Counted from the stretch's first letter, positions 1 to 5,255 are shown. The stretch is DNA of 6,237 nucleotides from Thermoprotei archaeon (GCA_021158375.1 JAGGUS010000060.1:1-6237); one strand, 5' to 3'. A program made the numbers and translations. Notes: generated by a model from the letters alone, not told the origin.

Positions 1-2
1 GC

Positions 3-80
3 TTCACCATAAGCATAATCCTCATGGAGAAAGTGAAGTGGATTATCAAAGAGCTTGCTGAAGCCCTAATGTACGTTTAA
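3..80 (+). CDS. C-terminal end of an unknown protein (5' end outside window)
   Basis: An open frame enters from the left edge and stops at TAA (78-80). It gives 25 residues, starting F-T-I-S-I-I-L-M and ending E-A-L-M-Y-V. The stretch is helix-like and amphipathic (E-K-V-K-W-I-I-K-E-L-A-E-A-L), which suits a real protein C-terminus, but it is too short to assign a family. Its last 15 bases overlap the 3' end of the leftward gene at 66-299, so the two genes would be convergent. Chance openness over 26 codons in AT-rich DNA is possible, hence the low confidence. No function is claimed. Confidence 0.35.
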   Translation, partial: FTISIILMEKVKWIIKELAEALMYV

Positions 81-299
81 ATGTTTATTTCTTTTATGAC
101 CTTGCCTACAAGCTTTTTGCTTGTAAGTTCTAGTGACATCCAGTAGCCATAATTCATGTATGAAGCATTCTCTTAGTAGGCCTAACTTTATGAGCTCTCT
201 TACAGCTTGATATGTTGAGACTTTCCTTCTTCTTGCATATTCCACAACACGTTTGTACTCTTCAGGGCTAAGCTTCGTAGCTACTAGTTTAGACTTCAT
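66..299 (-). CDS. Small ribbon-helix-helix (CopG/MetJ-type) protein, possible antitoxin or regulator
   Basis: The protein has 77 residues. Residues 1-41 read as a ribbon-helix-helix DNA-binding unit: a short beta strand with alternating basic residues (K-S-K-L-V-A-T-K, 2-9), helix A starting at S-P-E-E-Y (11-25), a turn, and helix B from about T29 to G40 ending I-K-L-G-L-L. Such proteins dimerise through the strand and bind operators; many archaeal ones are antitoxins of VapBC-type pairs. Residues 43-77 are rich in Cys, His, Lys and Arg and look unlike a usual toxin-binding tail, so the true protein may be decayed or frameshifted after about residue 42. No toxin gene is visible downstream: 1-65 on this strand carries no recognisable PIN domain, and the neighbouring frame is convergent. 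The ATG (299-297) has a TATA-like sequence about 20 bases upstream, consistent with a leaderless message. The family assignment rests on pattern only. Confidence 0.6.
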   Translation of the reverse strand: MKSKLVATKLSPEEYKRVVEYARRRKVSTYQAVRELIKLGLLRECFIHELWLLDVTRTYKQKACRQGHKRNKHLNVH

Positions 300-868
300 G
301 AGTTAATAGCAAGTTAATATAAGAGGATGAGCATTAGATCAACTTCCAGCTAATAGCCATATTAGGAGCTTCATGATCTGAAGTTAACTCAGAGATACTC
401 CTAGCTAGACCAGTATAGAAGAGGTGTTAATATCAACTGCGGGTTTGTTTAGGTGGTCTTAGTATGGTGAATTTTTCACATGGCTCCTAAATGGATAATG
501 TGTATCTTGAGGTTACAGTCTAGACGTCATGAGACAAGGCGTAATCACTGAAGCATCATTCTAATTGCATAATACTTAAAAATATGACCATAACCTCGTC
601 TTGTTAATCAGTCTTTATTGACTATGTCTGAGAGTATGCTTCTAGCTTTATGTGATTTAACGTTAAGTTTATTGTACAGTAGCCTAGTAGGGCTTGTTTG
701 AGAGTTTCTTTGTATACTTTCGTTTAGTCTTACTAGCTTCGCGTATACTATTGTCCTTTATTCTTCTGCTTTTACATCCTGTCTCGAACCTTCGGTGCAG
801 GTGTACTTAATCCTCGACATAGCTTCTGTGATATTACACTCTTCAGCACTTTGGCTGAGGGGAAAATT
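300..868. other. Intergenic spacer, no convincing gene
   Basis: These 569 bases are AT-rich and have stops in all frames at short intervals. I see no tRNA, no repeat array and no family-like protein. Two minor items are present. A TATA-like stretch, CTTAAAAATA, lies at about 577-586 on the plus strand. About 40 bases downstream an ATG at 624 opens a 25-codon hydrophobic frame ending at 701 (M-S-E-S-M-L-L-A-L-C then L-S-L-L-Y-S-S-L-V-G-L-V). That frame could be a tiny membrane peptide but has no Shine-Dalgarno site, so I do not call it a gene. The right end of the spacer receives the 3' end of the dehydrogenase; only a weak T4 tract follows its stop, so no terminator is called. Confidence 0.6.
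314..323 (-). promoter_or_regulatory. TATA-like box of the ribbon-helix-helix gene
   Basis: Read on the minus strand this is CTTATATTAA, lying about 15-24 bases before the ATG at 299. That spacing fits an archaeal TATA box feeding a leaderless or nearly leaderless transcript. There is no clear Shine-Dalgarno motif between the box and the ATG, which agrees with this. The assignment is by position and composition only. Confidence 0.4.
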
Positions 869-1891
869 TCAAGCTTGGAATTTTAACATCTCAGGAACAA
901 TTCTGTACCTAAGGCTTTTACCTGTAAAGAACCGCTCGAACTCTTCAACTATCACTCCAAATATTGTATGTCTGCGTTCATCTGAAGATCCAGCTATGTG
1001 AGGTGTCAGGTATACGTTCTTAAGCTCGTATAATGGGCTATCTTTAGGTAGGGGCTCTTTTTCATAAACATCTAAAGCAGCCCCAGCAATCCAACCCTCC
1101 TTTAGTGCTTTTACTAGAGCTTTTTCGTCTATTATAGCGCCTCTTGCCGTATTTATCAGATATGCCGTCCTCTTCATCAGTTTTAACTCCCTCTCACCAA
1201 TCATATGGTAAGTCTCTTCTGTTAGTGCAGCATGTATTGTAACAATATCAGACTCTTTAAGCAAAGTATCCAAATCAACAAGCCTACAACCAAAAACACG
1301 AACAACATCAACAGAAACATAAGGATCATAAACCAGAATATCAACATCGAATGGCTTTAGAAGCCTTACAAGATTTCTTGCAACACGACCAAAGCCTATG
1401 ATACCTATACGCTTTCCACGCAAATCGTACGTGAAGAACTTACGTTCTCTCTTAATACACCAATCTCTTCTCTCCCTTACGGCATATACATACTCTGGAA
1501 TTCTCCTCAAACAGTTCAATATCATAGCAAGAGCAAATTCGGCTACGCTAATTGCTATTACATCCGCTGCATTTACAATAACTATTCCCCTCTTAAAAAC
1601 TTCATCGGTCACATACGGCTTCACGCTACCTGCTGCATGGCCTATAACCTTAAGCCTATCTGCATTTTCAAGAACCTCCTTAGTGAACCTAGGCGATCCC
1701 CAGCTAGTTATGCAACCATCAACTCCCCTTATCATTTCGCGTAGTTCCTCCTGTGTTAGATCCCTGCCTTTATCATTGTATATCACTTCAGCAAACTCCT
1801 CTAATCTATCCCTATCCTCAGGCCTTGAAATCTCCTCTAACAAGAGCTTTGGTACAGTCACTAAGACTTTTATCTTCTCCTTCCTTTCCAT
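869..1891 (-). CDS. D-isomer-specific 2-hydroxyacid dehydrogenase (NAD-dependent)
   Basis: This 340-residue protein should reduce a 2-keto acid or oxidise a D-2-hydroxy acid with NAD(H) in the cytosol. The Rossmann segment is R-I-G-I-I-G-F-G-R-V-A (161-171, GxGxxA form), with Asp189 (V-Y-D-P-Y) placed to bind NAD ribose. The catalytic triad is complete: Arg250 in N-T-A-R-G, Glu279 in E-K-E-P and His298 in T-P-H-I-A-G-S. The substrate loop reads G-H-A-A-G-S-V-K (84-91) instead of the phosphoglycerate dehydrogenase type G-R-A-G-x-G-x-D-N. From memory, that form belongs to a subgroup often found near sugar-catabolism genes. The length is normal for the family without an ACT domain. The start is ATG at 1891-1889, because GAGGGGG sits 6-12 bases before it. 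The open frame continues 62 codons upstream, but that extension has no family similarity and runs through promoter-like sequence. The gene is divergent from the glycosidase-like gene at 2567. The true substrate is unknown. Confidence 0.93.
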   Translation of the reverse strand: MERKEKIKVLVTVPKLLLEEISRPEDRDRLEEFAEVIYNDKGRDLTQEELREMIRGVDGCITSWGSPRFTKEVLENADRLKVIGHAAGSVKPYVTDEVFKRGIVIVNAADVIAISVAEFALAMILNCLRRIPEYVYAVRERRDWCIKRERKFFTYDLRGKRIGIIGFGRVARNLVRLLKPFDVDILVYDPYVSVDVVRVFGCRLVDLDTLLKESDIVTIHAALTEETYHMIGERELKLMKRTAYLINTARGAIIDEKALVKALKEGWIAGAALDVYEKEPLPKDSPLYELKNVYLTPHIAGSSDERRHTIFGVIVEEFERFFTGKSLRYRIVPEMLKFQA

Positions 1892-2279
1892 AATAAGCCC
1901 CCTCATATATAGATTGTTAAAGTTAATAAAGTTAACAAAGACTACGACATAATCATGTAGCTTGAGGCTTATGAGTTTACGACTATTGATGATTATGTAC
2001 GAGCTCTCGTTTTCGTTCATAAGCATACTAAAAGGCATGGGTATCGTTACAGTTATCGAAAGTTCGGGCAGATACAATTGATGAATTTACCATTAGTTTG
2101 CTACACGTCTGTAACTAGTTGTCTTAGTCATTAAGGTATACCCCAAAGGTTCGGGAATTTACAATAATCCTATGTGAGACGATATCATTAATACCTTTTT
2201 AAAGCGTGACTTCTAAGTATCGTCCGACAGGAACGAAATCGTTAGGAGTATGTGAAAAAGCTCGAGGAGATGATTAATA
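1892..2279. promoter_or_regulatory. Divergent intergenic region with promoter-like elements
   Basis: These 388 bases carry no supported gene. The left end holds the ribosome-binding site of the dehydrogenase (GAGGGGG on the minus strand, about 1897-1903) and its likely promoter near 1914-1938. On the plus strand a TATA-like stretch CTTTTTAAAG lies at about 2194-2203, about 80 bases before the ATG at 2280. A fragment at 2246-2287 translates as E-Y-V-K-K-L-E-E-M-I-N-N-G then stop; it looks protein-like but is flanked by stops, and could be a coding relic. Nothing else is recognisable. Confidence 0.5.
1914..1938 (-). promoter_or_regulatory. Likely promoter/operator of the dehydrogenase gene
   Basis: The segment is bounded by an exact inverted repeat, TTGTTAA (1914-1920) and TTAACAA (1932-1938), with an 11-base spacer. 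The spacer contains TTTATTAAC on the minus strand (about 1922-1930), a fair TATA box. Transcription starting about 25 bases downstream would begin near 1900, just before the GAGGGGG Shine-Dalgarno site and the ATG at 1891. An inverted repeat straddling a TATA box is a common arrangement for an archaeal repressor site. AT-rich DNA makes such repeats fairly easily by chance, so the operator role is an inference. Confidence 0.4.
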
Positions 2280-2474
2280 ATGGCTGAGGACGAAATTGTG
2301 ATTTCTCCTGTCGATATCGAAAGGACAATGAAGAATTATGCAACCTTGAAAACTTCAGACACCGTCACATCCTCATTCGATAAGGGCTGCCACCCAGCGT
2401 TCACTATCCAAGGCATGCCTTTCCTCATCCGCCTAGCAGGCTCGAAGGGGGAACACTCGCTTTCCAGTCGGTAG
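2280..2474 (+). CDS. Doubtful small ORF or gene remnant of unknown function
   Basis: This 64-residue frame starts at ATG 2280, with GAGGAG 10-15 bases upstream and a TATA-like box near 2196-2203, so its expression signals are reasonable. Residues 1-33 (M-A-E-D-E-I-V-I-S-P-V-D-I-E-R-T-M-K) read like a normal soluble, acidic protein N-terminus. Residues 34-64 look less protein-like and end at TAG, 93 bases before the next gene. One possibility is the N-terminal stump of a broken gene. The opposite strand over 2430-2540 is also open for about 36 codons without a recognisable family, so the coding strand itself is uncertain. I do not recognise either product and assign no function. Confidence 0.25.
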   Translation: MAEDEIVISPVDIERTMKNYATLKTSDTVTSSFDKGCHPAFTIQGMPFLIRLAGSKGEHSLSSR

Positions 2475-2542
2475 CCTGCATAATAGGGCGAGTTCTAGAT
2501 GAAGAACAGCGCACGATGTTTCACTTCTCCTAGGAATAAAAC

Positions 2543-2550
2543 ATTATATA
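2543..2550 (+). promoter_or_regulatory. TATA box of the glycosidase-like gene
   Basis: ATTATATA is preceded by a purine-rich stretch (A-G-G-A-A-T-A-A-A-A-C, 2532-2542) that resembles a BRE. Placing the transcription start 24-27 bases from the box centre predicts the first base near 2571-2574. That is at or just after the GTG at 2567, so the true start codon may be slightly downstream (see the gene entry). Confidence 0.5.
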
Positions 2551-2566
2551 GAACTAACAAAGCAAA

Positions 2567-4618
2567 GTGTATGGTGATAAGTTGAAACGCGTGTTACACT
2601 TAGAGAATGAATTTCTAAAAGTTTTGATTTATGAAAATGGTTCCGTAGACGTGCTCGATAAATCCTCAAACGTTGAATGGACGCATTGGCCAGATGGAGA
2701 GCCCACTGGTATAATCCAGCTTAGAGCGCCTGATCGCGGCATACCATTCATATGTTACCTTTCGGCTACGAGCAATATCAGATTATTTAAGGAAAATGAG
2801 TTTAAAGCAAAGATCGTTTTCGAAGGACTCAAGTGTGTGGGTGGTGTTTTGCTAGGCGGAAGCATGGAAATAAGCGTATCGCTGGTTGAATCAAGTGTTA
2901 ATTTTACTCTTGAAAAGATAGAGCTTCCAAAAGGTTTCTTCTTAGAAAAAATATACTATCCGTTTAGAAACTTCTATCTAGAAAAGAGCGATGAGGGATA
3001 TATCGTCTGGCCGTATGCTCAAGGCGTTATTTTCCCCACAAAAATGAATTCTATAAAAGGAAAATTGTGCGAGGTAGGTCTGATTCACCCCGATTTCGCG
3101 GAAAATGATATATTCTTCACCGTTGAGCTCCCCGTATACAGCTGTTGGCACTTCTCCATGCCCTGGTTTGGAGCGGTCAAAAAGAACTCTGCTTATATAG
3201 CAATAATCGACACACCTGACGATGCATACGCATTTATAAGTGTTTTGGATCCGAGAAATAAGGAACGGCTCATCATTTCACCAATCTGGATCCCTTCGCA
3301 TGGAGAATTAAGGTATCCTAGATCCATAACCTATACGTTTATTAGTGGTGGCGATTACGTTACCATGGCGAAAGTCTTTCGCAAATACGCAATGGAGAAG
3401 GGTTACTACCGTTCTCTTAGAGAGAAAATCGCTCTCAACCCTAACGTAGAGCGCATCATAGGCGCACCGCTTATCAAACTTTGGATAATGGATAGATACC
3501 CGTGGACAGGTGCTGCCTCGCGAACGTTCGGTGGAGAAAGAATCCCCTTCCTAAAGGTAAGAACTACTTACAAACAGGTTCAGGAAATCCTGAAGGACAT
3601 GCACGAGAGCTTGGGAATCGATAGAGCCTTGATTCTCCTCGTAGGCTGGGGTCCCATGGGCTACGATAACCTCCACCCCGACGTATGGCCGCCGGGTAGG
3701 TGGGCTGGAGAGATTAGCGAACTCAGGAAGGCTAGAGATCTAGCCGAGAAGCAAGGTTATCTCTTCGGCTTGCACGACAACTACCAGGACATCTACCTCG
3801 AGTCGCCCTCGATTGGTGTAGGGGAGGCGATCGTGAAAACCAAGGAGGTTGCGGGTGTCGGACACCCGCTCCAGTTGGGAGGCGTTTGGGAAGGAGGGCA
3901 AGCGTTCATCGTGTGCTCGAAGTGCGGCTTGAAGTTCGCTAAGAGGAATATCCCGCAGATAATGAGCGACCTGTCACCTACGTGCTACTTCGTCGACACG
4001 ACAACAGCCGCTCCACTATACGAGTGCTACGATGCCGAGCATCCGACCACCCGAAGCGAGGATAAAAAGTACAAGATCGAGCTACTTAAGTACCTTAACG
4101 ATTGCAACCTCGTTACAGGTTCTGAAAGCGGGGTCTACTGGGCGGCGAAATACCTCCACTACGCTGAAGGCATCATGAGGCTTGAGAGCGGCGGCTGGTT
4201 CGGCAAGTTTGGAGGGATACCTGTACCTCTCTTCAACCTCGTGTACCACGACTCCATCGTCGCGTATTGGCATCAAGGCCAACCTCTAAACAGCAACCGG
4301 AAACTGATGAAAGTGAAGTTCTTGCTCGATCTCTTGTACGGCAACCCGACAAGCTGGAATTTCTTCGGTATAGAAGGTTACAAAGAATGGAGAGATCAAT
4401 TGAAGGAAGTTTTCAATGTGGCCTCAAGCCTTCATCGAGAGATCGCCATGGATGAGATGGTAAACCATAAGTTCCTTACAGATGACTATCTTGTCCAAGA
4501 ATCGGAGTTCAGCTCGGGAATTAAGGTCATCGTGAACTTTGGAGAAAAAGAATTTGTAACACCTGAAGGTGACAAAGTAGAACCAATGGGGTTCATTATA
4601 AAAAAGCTATCAAAATGA
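2567..4618 (+). CDS. Glycoside hydrolase-like protein (DUF5696 / GH101-GH129-like), cytosolic
   Basis: The protein has 683 residues. Residues 1-285 are beta-rich and begin with N-E-F-L-K-V-L-I-Y-E-N-G-S-V-D-V-L-D, typical of the beta-sandwich domain that precedes such barrels. Residues 295-620 look like a TIM-barrel: L-L-V-G-W-G-P-M-G-Y-D (357-367), G-L-H-D-N-Y-Q-D-I-Y (401-410), Y-F-V-D-T-T-T-A-A-P-L-Y-E-C-Y-D (474-489) and V-T-G-S-E-S-G (516-522). Asp477 is the candidate nucleophile and Glu520 the candidate acid/base, 43 residues apart. The C-terminus (630-683) is a short beta domain. The D-T-T-T-A-A-P-L-x-E-C-Y-D block and G-S-E-x-G recall DUF5696-type proteins and, more distantly, GH101/GH129 N-acetylgalactosaminidases; this is from memory. 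There is no signal peptide or anchor, so it should act on internal or imported glycans. A C-x-x-C pair lies at 450/453. GTG 2567 is the longest start; TTG 2582 or GTG 2591 are possible, because GGTGAT (2573-2578) could be a Shine-Dalgarno site. The substrate is unknown. Confidence 0.85.
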   Translation: MYGDKLKRVLHLENEFLKVLIYENGSVDVLDKSSNVEWTHWPDGEPTGIIQLRAPDRGIPFICYLSATSNIRLFKENEFKAKIVFEGLKCVGGVLLGGSMEISVSLVESSVNFTLEKIELPKGFFLEKIYYPFRNFYLEKSDEGYIVWPYAQGVIFPTKMNSIKGKLCEVGLIHPDFAENDIFFTVELPVYSCWHFSMPWFGAVKKNSAYIAIIDTPDDAYAFISVLDPRNKERLIISPIWIPSHGELRYPRSITYTFISGGDYVTMAKVFRKYAMEKGYYRSLREKIALNPNVERIIGAPLIKLWIMDRYPWTGAASRTFGGERIPFLKVRTTYKQVQEILKDMHESLGIDRALILLVGWGPMGYDNLHPDVWPPGRWAGEISELRKARDLAEKQGYLFGLHDNYQDIYLESPSIGVGEAIVKTKEVAGVGHPLQLGGVWEGGQAFIVCSKCGLKFAKRNIPQIMSDLSPTCYFVDTTTAAPLYECYDAEHPTTRSEDKKYKIELLKYLNDCNLVTGSESGVYWAAKYLHYAEGIMRLESGGWFGKFGGIPVPLFNLVYHDSIVAYWHQGQPLNSNRKLMKVKFLLDLLYGNPTSWNFFGIEGYKEWRDQLKEVFNVASSLHREIAMDEMVNHKFLTDDYLVQESEFSSGIKVIVNFGEKEFVTPEGDKVEPMGFIIKKLSK

Positions 4619-4673
4619 ATTAAACCTAAAGGTCGAGTCAAAGCTCAAACACCTTTCCCAATTCCTACGATCG

Positions 4674-4685
4674 TTAGCGCGCTAA
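4674..4685. repeat. Perfect 12-base palindrome TTAGCGCGCTAA
   Basis: Six-base arms meet with no spacer. It lies 56 bases after the glycosidase stop codon in an AT-rich spacer, so the central GCGCGC is out of keeping with its surroundings. It could be a protein-binding site, or part of the 3' end of the message. With no loop it would make a poor RNA hairpin. Confidence 0.5.
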
Positions 4686-4706
4686 TATACATAAAAAGCG
4701 AAGCGC

Positions 4707-4721
4707 GATTCACAGTGAATC
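4707..4721. promoter_or_regulatory. Operator-like palindrome GATTCACAGTGAATC
   Basis: Seven-base arms (GATTCAC / GTGAATC) surround a single central base, which is the usual geometry of a dimeric helix-turn-helix or ribbon-helix-helix operator. It lies 21 bases after the palindrome at 4674-4685 and 24 bases before the first transposon-relic landmark. No intact gene starts just downstream, so what it would control is unclear; it may be left over from a lost promoter or from the mobile element. Confidence 0.4.
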
Positions 4722-4745
4722 CTACAGTACTTCAAATTCTTTAGG

Positions 4746-4937
4746 TGGGGCAGAAACTTTAGATTGTAGCATTCTGTATCTTTGTGTCTTTTTATTCCTC
4801 TTAAGGCTATTATGCTACGGTGAGGGGGGCGGAGCGTCGCCGTGATGAACCCACCCGTGGCGGATATAAAGTGATATAGTTCACTACATGAAGTTACGGA
4901 TGAGGTGAACGGTAAGGTTATGTCTATCTTAGGTTAA
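4746..4937 (+). pseudogene. Decayed transposon 3'-end relic, copy 1 (TnpB-like, IS200/IS605 type)
   Basis: This degraded segment carries short coding-like pieces. One frame gives G-A-E-T-L-D-C-S (about 4748-4770) and continues to Y-G-E-G-G-G-A-S-P then TGA (4842-4844). A shifted frame then gives M-N-P-P-V-A-D-I-K stop (4845-4874) followed by Y-S-S-L-H-E-V-T-D-E-V-N-G (4875-4913). Gly-rich and P-P/M-N-P stretches near the end recall the variable C-terminal tails of archaeal TnpB proteins; this is by eye only. Two landmarks recur in copy 2: the 25-base block at 4746-4770 (22 of 25 identical to 4952-4976) and ATGAAGTTA (4888-4896, identical to 5204-5212). No RuvC catalytic motif is present, so it cannot be functional. 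It might instead be a non-coding element of another kind. Confidence 0.3.
4822..4862 (+). other. GC-rich, hairpin-forming island
   Basis: Within AT-rich DNA this 41-base stretch is mostly G and C. It can form two small hairpins: GGCG-GAGCGT-CGCC (4828-4841) and CCAC-CC-GTGG (4851-4860). In addition, the G-run at 4824-4829 could pair with CCCACCC (4849-4855) as an alternative. GC islands in AT-rich thermophile DNA often mark structured RNA, so this could be part of an omega-RNA or another small RNA. A sequence GTGATGA (4842-4848) resembles a C box, but no matching D box (CTGA) is nearby. Confidence 0.3.
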
Positions 4938-5058
4938 AGCCCATGATATTATGGGGTAGAAACATTAGACTGTAGCTTTTTGCATTCTTTTATATCATTT
5001 TGTTCTTGGCGTTATGTTTATAGTGTGCTGTACTAATGGGTATAATGGGTATGCGGGT

Positions 5059-5110
5059 GATGGGAGCCTTGCTCCAAGCCTTGTTAGGCTAAAGATAGAT
5101 GGGAGCCTTG
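5059..5110 (+). repeat. 13-base direct repeat GATGGGAGCCTTG (5059-5071 and 5098-5110)
   Basis: The two copies are identical and start 39 bases apart, exactly 13 codons, so both encode D-G-S-L in the relic frame. In-phase spacing suggests that the duplication arose while the segment was coding. It may alternatively reflect repeated structure in an overlapping RNA. Confidence 0.7.
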
Positions 5111-5191
5111 TGCCGTTGGGCTCGACTGCCACCCATGACCCTATGGGATGAGCCGTGGAGGTGAGCCCTCTAGGCGAGGTGGAACCGATGA

Positions 5192-5234
5192 AACCGTATC
5201 ACAATGAAGTTAAAAGATATAGAGTGATACGGTT
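5192..5234 (+). repeat. Hairpin: 11-base inverted repeat AACCGTATCAC / GTGATACGGTT
   Basis: The arms at 5192-5202 and 5224-5234 are perfectly complementary around a 21-base AT-rich loop. It is the strongest hairpin I found in the window. It lies inside the TnpB-like relic, about 20 bases before the right-end-like sequence at 5256-5280. That fits the structured 3' part of an IS200/IS605 element, where the subterminal hairpin or the omega-RNA scaffold is found. It is not followed by a T-run, so it does not look like a terminator. Confidence 0.6.
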
Positions 5235-5255
5235 CGAGGAAACGGCTTACAATAA

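Larger units (their letters stand above)
4619..4745. other. Spacer after the glycosidase gene with two palindromes
   Basis: There is no supported gene here. The spacer contains two separate perfect palindromes (4674-4685 and 4707-4721, listed on their own). No hairpin followed by a T-run is seen directly after the TGA. The first T-rich tract on the plus strand is at about 4788-4798 (T-C-T-T-T-T-T-A-T-T), which could serve as a U-rich archaeal terminator about 170 bases after the stop. Confidence 0.5.
4746..4976 (+). repeat. Pair of diverged 25-base direct repeats (4746-4770 and 4952-4976)
   Basis: The two 25-base blocks differ at only three positions. In the frame that reads E-T-L-D-C-S in both, two of the three differences are synonymous (ACT/ACA for Thr, GAT/GAC for Asp); the third changes Ala to Val. 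The sequence after each block is T-rich and weakly similar. The spacing between copies is 206 bases. The pattern suggests duplication of a once-coding segment, followed by decay. Confidence 0.7.

Noticed and set aside
779..797. T-loop-like GGTTCGAG on the minus strand, suggesting a tRNA
   Set aside because: The flanking bases do not form a T stem, and no acceptor, D or anticodon arm can be drawn around it. The similar motifs near 2144-2156 and 5231-5238 fail in the same way.
795..1001. 68-codon open frame on the plus strand
   Set aside because: It overlaps the 3' end of the dehydrogenase on the other strand, has no ribosome-binding site and shows no recognisable motif.
1398..1952. 184-codon open frame on the plus strand
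   Set aside because: It lies opposite the dehydrogenase, whose Rossmann and catalytic motifs are clear; the plus-strand translation is Ser/Leu/Thr-rich without any family pattern.
1892..2077. 62-codon N-terminal extension of the dehydrogenase frame
   Set aside because: It has no family similarity, crosses the likely promoter, and a strong Shine-Dalgarno site GAGGGGG sits just before the internal ATG at 1891.
4082..4455. Two short frames (4082-4282 minus, 4267-4455 plus)
   Set aside because: Both lie inside the glycosidase-like gene, in its GC-rich part where stops are rare, and neither looks like a protein.
4842..4848. C-box-like GTGATGA suggesting a C/D box guide RNA
   Set aside because: No D box (CTGA) or C'/D' pair occurs at the right distance; a single 7-base match is expected by chance.
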